A DNA stretch of 38,495 nucleotides from Patescibacteria group bacterium (GCA_026004595.1 BPJL01000010.1:1-38495); one strand, 5' to 3'; positions 5,923-14,496 are shown, counted from the stretch's first letter. Notes: a model not told the origin generated them from the letters alone. Numbers and translations are program-made.

Positions 5923-6379
5923 TCAGCCCTTTTATGTTTCTGTTTTTAACATCTTCTCTGATTTTTTTCAACTCTTCAGCCGTCCATTCCCTAAATTGAT
6001 TTTTAGCAAACAAGAGGTAGTCATATCTTTCAGGGTATTTAGCTTTGAACCACTCCATCGCTTCAAGTGGAGAATCGTGCCAAAACCAACGGTGGCAACG
6101 GGAATCCATCGGCAAAACATTTAAGAAGTCAAATCTCAAGTGGTCGCAACTCCCACGAGAGAGGACATGGGAACAGTCCATCTTTTCAAAATACTTACCG
6201 CAATAAGCACATGGTTGTCCTTCGGTTATCATTCGATTGAATTCAATTTGAATTTGTTTTTTGAGAATTTTGATGTCATTTTCAAAGTAAAGGGTTTTGT
6301 GTTCCTTTGAGCAGAAGTGTTTTTTACCCTTTTTGTAGGGACATTTTGAACGCTTGAGGCAGTAGGCACACTTTTTCAT
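5873..6379 (-). CDS. NinG-like phage recombination nuclease
   Basis: 168 residues. An N-terminal zinc cluster (CAYCLKRSKCPYKKGKKHFC) is followed by a second centre with CAYCGKYFEKMDCSHVLSRG, the line RFDFLNVLPMDSRCHRWFW and HDSPLEAMEWFKAKYPERY. That order is what I know from lambda NinG (Rap)-type proteins, which act on Holliday/D-loop junctions during phage recombination. An HNH-type nuclease with another role is the alternative. It is on the minus strand in a mosaic part of the early region, coupled (ATGA) to broken coding sequence upstream. Confidence 0.65.
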   Translation of the reverse strand: MKKCAYCLKRSKCPYKKGKKHFCSKEHKTLYFENDIKILKKQIQIEFNRMITEGQPCAYCGKYFEKMDCSHVLSRGSCDHLRFDFLNVLPMDSRCHRWFWHDSPLEAMEWFKAKYPERYDYLLFAKNQFREWTAEELKKIREDVKNRNIKGLIRFYKEYELYLHKQKR

Positions 6380-6510
6380 AGGCTTTCTCGTAATTTACTC
6401 CAGCTTATGTTTTTCCCAAACGGGAGCAAGTCCAAATCTGGATATTTCTTATAAAATAAAATTTCATCCTACAATTCGTCAACTTCAACATCTAGAAATT
6501 TAGCAATCAT
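6376..6510 (-). pseudogene. remnant of a small gene upstream of the NinG-like gene
   Basis: Minus-strand reading gives MIAKFLDVEVDEL and, downstream, coding-like DEILFYKKYPDLDLLPFGKN, ending in an ATGA overlap with the NinG-like start. It looks broken (about one break). No family recognised. Confidence 0.35.
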
Positions 6511-6666
6511 TTAATTCTTGTAAAGGTTTATCCATTTTTCTTAGTCTGCGACGCAATAAACACTTCAATGTAGCATTAGAGTCGCATAGATTGTGCCTTT
6601 TTCATGGTCTTTTTTCTTTCTTGCGACGCTGCTACGTTATTTATGGCTTTAGAATAAAAATACCAC
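6511..6666. other. non-coding stretch before the DUF6745-like gene
   Basis: No credible gene. The octamer TGCGACGC appears twice (near 6548 and 6633), possibly a binding site for a regulator of the promoter at 6667. Otherwise AT-rich and unremarkable. Confidence 0.3.
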
Positions 6667-6695
6667 TTGACAAAATGACTAATATATATTATGAT
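6667..6695 (+). promoter_or_regulatory. strong sigma70-type promoter giving a leaderless mRNA
   Basis: TTGACA (6667-6672), 17-nt spacer, TATGAT (6690-6695). Only 6 nt separate the -10 box from the ATG at 6702, so transcription should begin at the start codon. Confidence 0.7.
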
Positions 6696-6701
6696 TGAAT
6701 C

Positions 6702-7361
6702 ATGAAAACAAAATTGAAAAAAGCAGCAGAAAAATTGAATGCTGCGCTGAGTAAAAAAAGAAAAATAATTATCATAAACAAATGGGATCAATTATGGTCT
6801 GATCTAAGCTGCGGATCTTTGCCCGATCTTAAACCGCCCAGTTGGGAGGAGTTAGAAAGTGAAATATGGCATGAGCTAAAATCTGAATTTTTTTCAGAAA
6901 TAGAAAAAGAAATAGGACAAACAGCGTATATACAACTTGAAAGAGAATTTTTTTCACAATTATGTTGTGAAAAAGAATTGTGGTCAGAATTGAAAAAAGA
7001 ATTAGATTATGCATTAGAACCCGAAGATCCAGACGATATAGGGTCAGAAACCTGGAAATATTATGACAATGATTGGGTTCTGTTTGCGCTACAACGATAC
7101 CCCCACTTATCAGTATTCCAAAAAAACAAAGAAAAAGTTGAGGCTATCAGAGATATAGTTGAGGCTGGTAATGCTTATATTTGGCTCAGTTCGGAGAGAA
7201 TGTATCTTTTGCCGATGCCGGAAGAAATTCACAGAAATGACCAAAAAAAGCTCCATAATGAACAAGGTTATGCCCTGAGTTGGGCGGGTCAAAAAACTTA
7301 TTGGTTGAATGGAGTGAAATTAGAAAAAACCATCTGGGAAAAAATGAGGAGAAAAAATTAG
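6702..7361 (+). CDS. DUF6745-like protein
   Basis: 219 residues. The first half is acidic and helical with W/E-rich repeats (SWEELESEIWHELKSEFFSE, and again KELWSELKKELDYAL). The second half contains LLPMPEEIHRN...LHNEQGYALSW...KTYWLNGVKLE, close to the repeated 'p..i..D...rlH...gpAl.w.dG...y.lnGv.vp' pattern of the DUF6745 family, often found with STM4504/leucine-rich-type host genes of unknown function. It has its own strong promoter and no co-oriented neighbour, typical of a 'moron' cassette acting on the host. Confidence 0.55.
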   Translation: MKTKLKKAAEKLNAALSKKRKIIIINKWDQLWSDLSCGSLPDLKPPSWEELESEIWHELKSEFFSEIEKEIGQTAYIQLEREFFSQLCCEKELWSELKKELDYALEPEDPDDIGSETWKYYDNDWVLFALQRYPHLSVFQKNKEKVEAIRDIVEAGNAYIWLSSERMYLLPMPEEIHRNDQKKLHNEQGYALSWAGQKTYWLNGVKLEKTIWEKMRRKN

Positions 7362-7445
7362 AAGCAATTAATAGGATGAGATTATGTATTGTCTCACTTC
7401 TTTGACCATCTTATTTGTGCGGCTTTTTTAGCCATTTTTTTGAGT

Positions 7446-7901
7446 TTATCTTTGTTTTTTTTTGGCATTGACTAAACCCGCTTTGCGGGCTTTTTCACGG
7501 CGGGATACTTCTAGCCAAGTATTCCATATCAAATCAAGAAGAATTAACATTATAGGTTGCCAAAATAGCCAACTAGTCAATGCACCAGTTGATAAAATGT
7601 AGCTTTTTTCTTTTGCTAATTCTTTAGTTGTCATTTTTTGAAATCTTTTTTTTAAAATCGGTAGGACTTTTTTTTTGATTTTTACAATGAACTTTTTTTT
7701 ACTTTTTTTGATTATTTCTTCTTTAATCTCTAACTTTTCGAGAGTGCTTAATTTATTCCACTCATGGTGTGGGATATCAGGAGGAATATAGTCGTCATCG
7801 CTGATTTTGTTTTCTTCCCTAATATATTTATAAAATTGTTCTTTGAATTCGGGGAATTTTTTGAGAAATTCTTTATTTTTTTGTATGTGTTGTATGATCA
7901 T
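7446..7901 (-). CDS. membrane-anchored hypothetical protein
   Basis: 151 residues from the ATG at 7901; a longer frame upstream lacks a convincing start. The N-terminal two-thirds is basic and helical (IKEEIIKKSKKKFIVKIKKK), and one transmembrane segment (about residues 107-127, LTSWLFWQPIMLILLDLIWN) precedes a basic tail. By the positive-inside rule both ends may face the cytoplasm. It meets the DUF6745-like gene tail to tail across 84 nt. Function unknown. Confidence 0.5.
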   Translation of the reverse strand: MIIQHIQKNKEFLKKFPEFKEQFYKYIREENKISDDDYIPPDIPHHEWNKLSTLEKLEIKEEIIKKSKKKFIVKIKKKVLPILKKRFQKMTTKELAKEKSYILSTGALTSWLFWQPIMLILLDLIWNTWLEVSRREKARKAGLVNAKKKQR

Positions 7902-8056
7902 GGTTTTATAGTCTTGGGGCGAGCCGTATGCACCGGTAATTACTACTCCATACCAGCTCGAACAGAAACTGGGGCAACTTTTGATTTTCCTTGCCAATAA
8001 AAAGAAGAAAGGGGGTGGGTTTGTCGATGCAACCAACCTATAAGGAGGAGTGGATT

Positions 8057-8326
8057 GTGAAAGTTGGCAAAGAGGCTTTTGTTCTTGACGAGAGGCAGAT
8101 TGTTGTCTTGAAGGAAGCAATGAAGACAAACAACAGGTGGGTAAGTTTTGAAAAATTTATTATTTCTATACCACATATTGAGTGTATTTATCTAAACAGA
8201 AGAGAAGTTGCAAACCAACTGCCTGAAGGCAAGAAAGAAGATGAGAACTTTAAGCCCATTCCATCCGAGAAGTGGAAGAAAATGAAGGAGGAAATTTACC
8301 AAAAAGCGGGAAGGAGTGTTGCTTAA
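8057..8326 (+). CDS. hypothetical protein
   Basis: 89 residues. The start is set at GTG 8057, because AAGGAGG (8042-8048) lies 8 nt upstream; an ATG at 8027 has no comparable site. VKVGKEAFVLDERQIVVLKE then NRWVSFEKFIISIPHIECIY suggest a compact alpha/beta protein; families with this look are small phage proteins of unknown role. The sequence just upstream (7912-8043) reads like the tail of another rightward gene without a start. Confidence 0.5.
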   Translation: MKVGKEAFVLDERQIVVLKEAMKTNNRWVSFEKFIISIPHIECIYLNRREVANQLPEGKKEDENFKPIPSEKWKKMKEEIYQKAGRSVA

Positions 8327-8490
8327 TCGTGGGGCTGTGCTTGAAAAAATAGAGGAATCAAAATGAAAAAACAAAATAAAGAGATATGAAAACTATGACA
8401 AAAAGCGATAGAACAAAGAGAACTTAAAATAGTTAAAGAAAAATTGGGTCTCATTAGGGCCTTTTTAGACTATTCTTAAGGTTTAAGACT
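8327..8490 (+). other. gap with tiny ATGA-chained ORFs
   Basis: Three very short frames follow one another: about 16 codons ending at 8365, then 8363-8389 (MKKQNKEI) and 8386-8427 (MKTMTKSDRTKRT), each joined by an ATGA overlap. They may be eroded gene pieces or real coupling peptides. I see no RNA gene here. Confidence 0.3.
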
Positions 8491-8556
8491 ATGAAAGGAG
8501 ATGTAGAACAGTTTAAACTTTTGCGTCCTCAATTAAGTAATTTTAATGAAAACTAA
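8491..8556 (+). CDS. 21-residue ORF
   Basis: MKGDVEQFKLLRPQLSNFNE then N. Overlaps the start of the following gene by 11 nt, so it may couple its translation. No family recognised. Confidence 0.3.
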   Translation: MKGDVEQFKLLRPQLSNFNEN

Positions 8557-8800
8557 ATATCCATTAGTCTATCTTGAGTGGGAAGATGCCAATTCTATGT
8601 CTTCGTGGGAGACTAACGAGCAGATAGATAAATGGCTAAAAACGAATGAAGATTATGGGCAAGTAGAGCAAGTCGGTTGGCTCATTAGGGAAACTAAAAC
8701 TTGTATAATTCTTGCCTCTCGGCACGCACCAGAAAATGATTATCAAGATGAGCATTGGGGAAATTTGCAGAAAATTCCTAAAACTTGGATTATCAAATAG
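8546..8800 (+). CDS. small conserved phage protein of unknown function
   Basis: 84 residues: YLEWEDANS near the N-terminus, then VGWLIRETKTCIILASR and GNLQKIPKTWIIK at the end. This 'EWeDa.s...vG.ii.E......as......q.IPktWI' pattern is common in small phage proteins, often near terminase genes, but no function is established to my knowledge. It lies just upstream of TerS. Confidence 0.6.
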   Translation: MKTKYPLVYLEWEDANSMSSWETNEQIDKWLKTNEDYGQVEQVGWLIRETKTCIILASRHAPENDYQDEHWGNLQKIPKTWIIK

Positions 8801-8815
8801 GGAAGTAGACTTATC

Positions 8816-8824
8816 TGCTATAAT
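8816..8824 (+). promoter_or_regulatory. extended -10 promoter for the packaging genes
   Basis: TGC directly before TATAAT (8819-8824), an extended -10 (TGn) element. No good -35 is visible at 17-19 nt. The TerS ATG lies 9 nt after it. Confidence 0.5.
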
Positions 8825-8833
8825 AGGGTTGAT

Positions 8834-9187
8834 ATGTCAGCTTCACTTGACACTTTTGACAAGAAAAAAAAGTTTATTGAGTTTTACTCCCGCCCCGAAG
8901 TGCAAGGAAATATCTCAATGACTTGTGATGCAGTTGGAATAACCCGCCAGACTTACTACAATTGGTTGGAAAAAGATAAGAAGTTTAGAGAAGAGATGTA
9001 TGAGGCAAAGATGAAGATGTGCGATGAGATGGAGCAGATACTTATCAGTAGAGCGGTTGAGAAAAGTGATACAGCTTTAATTTTTTGGTTGAAATATAAT
9101 CACCCACAGTATAAGGAAAATCCTCAGGTTCAAATCAATCAACAATTTATCTTTAACAAGCTAAAAGAGAAATATGGCGAACTTTAG
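8834..9187 (+). CDS. terS: terminase small subunit
   Basis: 117 residues. A helix-turn-helix at about 28-52 (ISMTCDAVGITRQTYYNWLE) and the following charged helices match phage small terminases of the HTH type, which bind the packaging start site and recruit the large subunit. The C-terminal end (QINQQFIFNKLKEKYGEL) is the usual TerL-contact tail. It overlaps the TerL start by 14 nt. Confidence 0.75.
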   Translation: MSASLDTFDKKKKFIEFYSRPEVQGNISMTCDAVGITRQTYYNWLEKDKKFREEMYEAKMKMCDEMEQILISRAVEKSDTALIFWLKYNHPQYKENPQVQINQQFIFNKLKEKYGEL

Positions 9188-10645
9188 AGACAAAGCCCAA
9201 ACATATGTTAATTTTATCAAAGATAATTTTATGCTTGTTGCCAAAGATGGGACGGTTAAAAGATTTTATGATGACCAAAACCATTGGAGAATTCAAGAAG
9301 ATTTTATCCTAAACAAAGCGACAGGACGGGATGTAATTTTAAAATCAAGACAATTAGGTTTTTCATCCATCATTCTTGCCATTTTCACAACAGACTTTTT
9401 ACTCAAAGATAACTCCTATTCAATGGTAATAGCTGATAAATCAGATAATGCTGAGGATTTACTTTCAAGAGTAAAGTTTTATATCAAGTCATTTGAGGAA
9501 ATAAACCAAGTAAAACTAAACTTAAAATACAATTCAAAATATGAACTTTATAATGAACAGTTAAACTCTACTTATAAGATAGGAACCGCAGAGAACAAAG
9601 AGGTTGGAAGAAGTAAAAGTTTAACGGGACTTCATTTATCGGAATTTGCTTTCTATCAAGACCCTGAAGCAATCTTACGCTCTGCTTTACAGGCAGTGGT
9701 TCCGGACGGAAAAATATTTATTGAAACAACAGCCAACGGCTTCAACTTTTTCAAGACTTTTTGGGAAGAGTGTAAAAGAGGGGAGCGACCATTTAATCCT
9801 TTATTTTATGGTGCAAGTCAATTTTATTCATCCGAGTTTTTTGGAAAACAAAAAGAAGGAACTAAAAAATTACTACCCTCAAGAATATCCGGAAACGGAT
9901 ATTGAAGCATTTATTTCAAGTGGACAAAACTATTTTGACAAGCAGGCACTAAAATGGTATTTGGATAACATAAAAGAACCCATTAAAAATGATTTAATCT
10001 ATGTTTAAACAATACCGACAAATAGAGCGAGGTGAGTTTATTGTTGTTGGTGTTGATACCGCATCAGGCGGTGGTGATTATACTGCCGCCCAGTTTTTAT
10101 CAAAAACAAAAGTAGATGTTCCTTTAGTTTATCATTCGCCGATAACTACTACCGAATTTACCAATCTTTTAGTGCCTGTTCTTGAAAAGATTTCAGATAC
10201 AACAGGAATAAAGCCAGTTGTTGCTTATGAGCGAAATAATGGCGGAGCATTTGAGATGGATAGGCTGGCGGCAATGAATAGGCTTAATAAATACGACTTA
10301 TTTAAGATGCCATCCTTTGGAAGAGAAAATCCGCCAGAGGCGGTTCAATACGGCTGGATAACTTCTACGGCAACCCGCCCCAAAATGCTTCAAGACCTGA
10401 AACAGGCAATAGATAACAAAATTCCAATTCTGTACGATAGTGCAACCATAAACGAGATGTATTCTTTTGTGGTTGTTCAAACATCATCAAGTTGGAAAGC
10501 ACAAGCCGATAAGGGGGCAAAAGATGATTTGGTTATGGCACTGGCGATTGCTTGGCAGTTGAATAACAACCTCGAAGAAAGAAGTTTGTCTCAATCTTAC
10601 CACCCTATCTATGCGGGTGAAAAGAAAAACTGGAGTTTAGTATGA
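9174..10645 (+). CDS. terL: terminase large subunit, reading frame interrupted
   Basis: ATPase part first: a deviant Walker A (KSRQLGFSS, residues 57-65) and Walker B with catalytic Glu (LHLSE, 153-157), followed by FIETTANGFNFF, the coupling motif. The RNase H-like nuclease part comes later: VGVDTASGGGDYTAA (first Asp), AYERNNGG and the late acidic motif DDLVMALAIAW. It drives DNA into the procapsid and cuts the concatemer. The three parts lie in order but not in one frame; the gene looks broken (about two breaks). It ends in an ATGA overlap with the zinc-finger gene. Confidence 0.85.
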
Positions 10646-10977
10646 GAAATTCTTATGTTACGCCCTCTATAACCAAAATGCTTTACGGCTGGAGTAAGTG
10701 GGGGCGGGGCAACTTTGGCATTTTCAGGGAAATAACTGAAGAGTGGAATTGCCAGATTTGTGGGGAAAGACAAATAATAGGATTGCCACAATATTTTTTT
10801 CCAATGGACGACTCAAGAAGAGATTTTATTCGGGTGTGCCCATCTTGTTGGCACGATTTACGAGAGGCGGATATTCACACTTATGAGGAATTAGATAAAA
10901 AATTAGGCATTGAAAAATTTAAAGAGCAAATCAGACTCAAAATAATAGAGGTTAAGATGAAATTGAAAACCTCTTGA
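10642..10977 (+). CDS. zinc-finger protein between TerL and portal
   Basis: 111 residues with two CxxC pairs (WNCQICGE at about 36-43 and VCPSCWHDL at about 73-81) that should hold one zinc ion, followed by a charged helix. Position between TerL and portal suggests a packaging or head accessory role, perhaps an HNH-like partner, but no nuclease residues are clear. The late promoter at 10963 lies within its last codons. Confidence 0.6.
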   Translation: MRNSYVTPSITKMLYGWSKWGRGNFGIFREITEEWNCQICGERQIIGLPQYFFPMDDSRRDFIRVCPSCWHDLREADIHTYEELDKKLGIEKFKEQIRLKIIEVKMKLKTS

Positions 10978-10993
10978 AGGATTACTTTATAAT
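10963..10993 (+). promoter_or_regulatory. late promoter, class TTG(A/C)AAACC-19-TATAAT (portal)
   Basis: TTGAAA (10963-10968), 19-nt spacer starting ACCTC, TATAAT (10988-10993). The portal ATG at 11000 lies 6 nt after it. First of seven copies with the same geometry. Confidence 0.7.
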
Positions 10994-10999
10994 CTAGCT

Positions 11000-13026
11000 A
11001 TGAGTGATTTAATTGAGGAGCTAAATTCCCATTATCAAGACTGGAGTGAAGATATAACCCAACGCATCGAACGCAAACTTGGCTGGAAAGATGTTACCGA
11101 TACTTACTACGGTGTTCTTCCCGATGATTGGCCGTATGAGAGTCGTGTGGTTGACCCCAGAGTTAGAACCATCTTAATTGAAAAGAATTCAAGACTTACA
11201 GGGGGAAGAATAAGTGGCAGGGTTGTTCCAGTTGAGAATGCCGATGTTATCAAGGCTCGTATTCAACAAGCCTTACTTGAATATCAATGGAGAATGGCTG
11301 ATGAGGGAGGCTCAATGCAAACCAAACTTTCAATCTCTGATATGGATGCAAGACTTTACGGTTCAAAGTTTGTCCTGATTGAATGGAGGGTAAGGAAAGA
11401 TAAAGACGGTAAAGTTGTTTATGAAGGTAATGAATTCAAGCCTCTAGATATCAGAGACTGCGGGATTGACCCAACCGCCTCACACATAAGAGACGCTAAA
11501 TGGTTTCAACACAGGCAATGGGTTTATTTAGAAGACCTAAAGAAGGCAGTTGACGCTAAAGGCAAACCGCTTTTCAAGAATTTGGGCGAGATTGAAAAAA
11601 GACTTAAAGATAAAATCTCCGACACAAGGATTGAATACAACCCCAGAATACTTGAGATACAGGGGGCGAGAGGACAGAATGGGTAAGGATATTGCCTTCC
11701 CGATGATTAAGATTGTTACCGAGTATAGAAAAGATAGATGGATTACCTTTTCTCCGACTTATAAAGTAATTCTAAGAGACATAGCAAATCCCTATAATCA
11801 CGGCAAAATTCCAATTGCGCAACTTCGCTATCACGCCTTACAAGACGACCCGTTGGGCGAAAGTGAGGTAGAGCCAGTAATTATGCTTTGGAGAGCAATT
11901 CAAGCTGTCTTGTGTGGTTATATGGACGAAGTAGTCTTGAAGATGAATTCACCTCTTATTGCTGTTACTAATACCTATCGTCCTGAAACAATCAATTTTG
12001 CCCCTCGCGCTATCTGGGAGGTGGACAGACCTGATGCTATTACTCCTTTCAGGTTTGACGCAAACTCAATCCAATACTTTCAATCCACCTACCTTGCCCT
12101 AGTTTCAGCCCTTAATACGGCAATGGGAGCGATGAGTCAAGGAGTCTCAAACATTGACCCGACACAATATAAAAAGACTGCTACCGAGATTAGGACTTCT
12201 ATGAGGCAACAGACCCGCCGTTGACCAGAAGAACCTCACCGACTTAGGGGAGTTTTTACGAGATGTTATTTCAATGTGGATAGCTAATAATCAACAATTC
12301 CTCTTTTCAGACGAAAGCAAACATTACTTGATAGTTAAAGTAATAGGCAAGGATAATTGGGAATTCTTCAAGAAGGCGGGATTTGCGGACACCGATGTCC
12401 CAATTGAGGCACAGAAAATCATTGCTGATATTCTTATACAAAATCCCGACACAACAGAGGCTCAATTACAAGAGATGTTAGAAGCTGCCAAAATGCCAAA
12501 GAATGCCGTTGTTCTTAATCCTCGCGAGAAAAATCCACTTAAGTATAAGTTTGCACCAAAGCTCTCGTTGAAAGAGATGGGGGACGAGGGAGATTTATAC
12601 ATCACCAAAGAGGACATACAAGGACAATACGATTTTATTCCTGATATTAGGCTTATGACTATTACCGAAAGCGAAGAAAGACAAGCGGGAAGGCAAGCAG
12701 CTCTTCAAACTTTGACAACCAACCAATTAGTGCTACAATTATTACAAGATGAAGGTTATAAACCGAAAGTTAAAGAGCTTTTGGAAGCGACTCTTGAAGA
12801 CACAGGTCTTAAAGACCCTGAAAGGTTTTTTGAAAAGATAGAGAAAATAAATGAAAACATCCAAACGCAAAGAAATGCTTCAGGAACGCCTGAGGTTTTG
12901 GGAGGCACTATCCCGAATATCCAAAATGGAGGAGTGGCAACGCCACCTGAAGCCATACCTCCTCTCGAAAACCAACAACCAATGGCTACAGCCGGACAAA
13001 TTCAACAACCTCAAGGAATTTCATAA
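11000..13026 (+). CDS. portal protein, reading frame interrupted
   Basis: The N-terminal part (DDWPYESRVVDPRVRTILIE, and LSISDMDARLYGSKFVLIEW) and the middle part (IPIAQLRYHALQDDPLGESE, LWRAIQAVLCGYMDEV, YLALVSALNTAMGAMSQGVS) are typical of podovirus/P22-size portals, which form the 12-subunit ring at the packaging vertex. The C-terminal part is acidic and ends in a Q/P-rich tail. The gene looks broken (about two breaks). Its last 176 nt are shared with another ORF. Confidence 0.75.
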
Positions 13027-13156
13027 GGCATACGTTGAAGAATACGCTAGAGCTCTTGCCTCAAAGACTCTCGTAGATGAAATAGACAATGCCGACGAGA
13101 TGATTATTGAGATTAAAAAGCAGTTAGAGTTACCCGACAAATCTTATGGTATCTGA
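12851..13156 (+). CDS. hypothetical protein overlapping the portal 3' end
   Basis: 101 residues, helical, e.g. RHLKPYLLSKTNNQWLQPDK and HKAYVEEYARALASKTLVDE. Its first 176 nt lie in another frame of the portal tail, and both frames look protein-like: the portal tail is low-complexity Q/P, while this frame is amphipathic. It overlaps the next gene by 11 nt. Function unknown; a head accessory protein is suggested by position. Confidence 0.55.
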   Translation: MKTSKRKEMLQERLRFWEALSRISKMEEWQRHLKPYLLSKTNNQWLQPDKFNNLKEFHKAYVEEYARALASKTLVDEIDNADEMIIEIKKQLELPDKSYGI

Positions 13157-13385
13157 TGAACCAATTAAAGGCGAAGATAAATTTATCTTTCATCACCACA
13201 AAGACAAATTAGAAGAAGATGTTGAAAAATTTGATGCAAAATCTTTTAAAACCGAAGTTAATTTCAAAAAGTGTGACCACTCCCAAGCCAAGTTTGTTAA
13301 TGGTGAAATAAGATGTGTCTGTGGTGCGGCCTGGAGAGGACCAAATTTGGCTATTCTATTTGACAATTTGACAAAGAAAAAATGA
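13146..13385 (+). CDS. small protein with a zinc-ribbon-like C-terminus
   Basis: 79 residues. KKCDHSQAKFVNGEIRCVCG (about 41-60) offers Cys, His, Cys, Cys ligands for one zinc, and WRGPNLAILF follows. Found at the end of the portal cluster, just before the scaffold promoter. Function unknown. Confidence 0.55.
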   Translation: MVSDEPIKGEDKFIFHHHKDKLEEDVEKFDAKSFKTEVNFKKCDHSQAKFVNGEIRCVCGAAWRGPNLAILFDNLTKKK

Positions 13386-13396
13386 AGTGCTATATT
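13368..13396 (+). promoter_or_regulatory. promoter for the scaffold gene
   Basis: TTGACA (13368-13373), 17-nt spacer ending TGC (extended -10), TATATT (13391-13396). The ATG at 13408 lies 11 nt on, with no Shine-Dalgarno. Confidence 0.6.
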
Positions 13397-13407
13397 TTTA
13401 ACTAGCT

Positions 13408-14325
13408 ATGCCTAACTTAAAGGATAGAATTAAACAAGTTCCCCCATTTGACCCCCAAGAGGAAACGCCTGAAGTTTCTGAAGAAAAGCAGGAAGAAATC
13501 AAAGAAGAACAAGTTGTTGAGGAAAACCAAGAACAATTACAAGAACAACCACAGGAACAACCACAGGAACAACCTGTTGAAGAACAGAAAGAAGAGCCAA
13601 AATTACCCGATGAGACTAAAGAAAGAACTAAAGAACAATTTGAAAAGCTAAAGCAAAGCAATCAGGAGTTGAAGGAAACTGTAAAGAAATATACTGATGT
13701 TTTGTCATCTCTTCAACCACAGGAAGTAGCACCACCCAACCAATTTACTCCCGCTTTTGAACCGATTTTGACCAACCAACCACCCGCCACTTATCCGGGG
13801 CTTACCCAACAGCAGATAAAGGACACTTTTGAAAATTTGATTGACTCCGAAGGATATGTTGATGTTAATCTTCTAAAAGAAGAGCTTGAAAAGCAAAGAC
13901 AAAGGGCTGAAATTGCAGAGCAAAAAGCCAGAGAAGCCGAAGAAGCCGCTAAAAAAGCTGTCAAAACCGTAGATGACTTTCAAAGAACACAGAAGATGAG
14001 GGAAATTCACGCTAAGTATCCAATGCTTGACCCAGAGTCTCCTCAATTTGATGAAAGAATGTGGGAAGCAGTTAGAAATGAAATTGTGGGACAGTGGGTT
14101 ACAACAGGAACCGAAGATGTCGAAGCGGCAGCCAAGAAATGGTATGATATACTCTATCCAATGGCAAAAGACAAGGAGGCTGATAAAAAAGCTCAAATCA
14201 ACGCAATTCCTACTCAACCAGTGTCAACCTCTTCTACTTTTGAAGACCATCAAGCCCTCGTAGAGGCTACCAGAAAAGGCAAGAAAGGTGCTTTAGCGGA
14301 AAGACTTAAAAGAGCTGGCTATTAA
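13408..14325 (+). CDS. capsid scaffolding protein
   Basis: 305 residues. A very acidic Q/E-rich N-terminal part with repeated EQPQEQ units (residues about 25-70), a disordered proline-rich stretch (100-140), a coiled coil rich in E/K/A (LKEELEKQRQRAEIAEQKAR) and a basic C-terminus (ARKGKKGALAERLKRAGY in part) are the standard make-up of phage scaffolds, whose basic tail binds the capsid protein. It lies directly before the major capsid gene, as expected. Confidence 0.8.
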   Translation: MPNLKDRIKQVPPFDPQEETPEVSEEKQEEIKEEQVVEENQEQLQEQPQEQPQEQPVEEQKEEPKLPDETKERTKEQFEKLKQSNQELKETVKKYTDVLSSLQPQEVAPPNQFTPAFEPILTNQPPATYPGLTQQQIKDTFENLIDSEGYVDVNLLKEELEKQRQRAEIAEQKAREAEEAAKKAVKTVDDFQRTQKMREIHAKYPMLDPESPQFDERMWEAVRNEIVGQWVTTGTEDVEAAAKKWYDILYPMAKDKEADKKAQINAIPTQPVSTSSTFEDHQALVEATRKGKKGALAERLKRAGY

Positions 14326-14330
14326 GACAA

Positions 14331-14371
14331 TAAGCGGGAAATCCCACATGCTTTAGGGGTGGGAGGATGTC
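14331..14371 (+). other. hairpin resembling an IS200/IS605 right end (omega-RNA-like)
   Basis: After a GGGAAA lead, TCCCAC (14342-14347) pairs with GTGGGA (14359-14364) across a loop with CTTTAG, followed by GGATGTCAG. The order 'GGAAxCCC...CTTTAG...GGG-AGGATGTCA' is what I know from the right end/omega-RNA 3' scaffold of IS200/IS605-TnpB elements. No tnpA or tnpB is in the window. It could instead be a processing or attenuator hairpin between scaffold and capsid genes. Confidence 0.4.
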
Positions 14372-14377
14372 AGTCTC

Positions 14378-14408
14378 TTGAAAACCTCTTATAACTTCTA
14401 GATAAAAT
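14378..14408 (+). promoter_or_regulatory. late promoter, class TTG(A/C)AAACC-19 (major capsid)
   Basis: TTGAAA (14378-14383), 19-nt spacer starting ACCTC, TAAAAT (14403-14408). Unlike the other late promoters it is followed by a long leader (about 80 nt). Confidence 0.65.
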
Positions 14409-14414
14409 CAAGTA

Positions 14415-14496
14415 AACCAAAGGTAGTCTGATGCTCCGACTATAAACCGAGCACGATTTCTAAATCCTTGATGGGTTTAGAAAGGGGGTGATTAAG
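14415..14496 (+). promoter_or_regulatory. structured 5' leader of the capsid gene
   Basis: Contains TAGTC/GACTA (14424-14428 with 14438-14442) and an 11-bp stem with one G-U pair, 14457-14467 with 14473-14483, whose right arm runs into the AAAGGGGGTG ribosome site (14481-14490) before ATG 14497. Such a leader may stabilise the most abundant phage mRNA or set its translation. Confidence 0.5.

Noticed and set aside
9174-10645. Programmed frameshifting in TerL
   Set aside because: No known TerL uses it, no slippery site with a downstream structure stands out, and similar interruptions occur in unrelated genes.
13398-13661. Cys/Ser-rich minus-strand ORF opposite the scaffold start
   Set aside because: Antisense shadow of the E/Q-rich scaffold repeats.
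14326-14496. tRNA gene in the gap before the capsid gene
   Set aside because: The stems do not form a cloverleaf and no TTC-arm or anticodon loop is visible; the gap is better explained by a promoter and leader. I saw no tRNA elsewhere.
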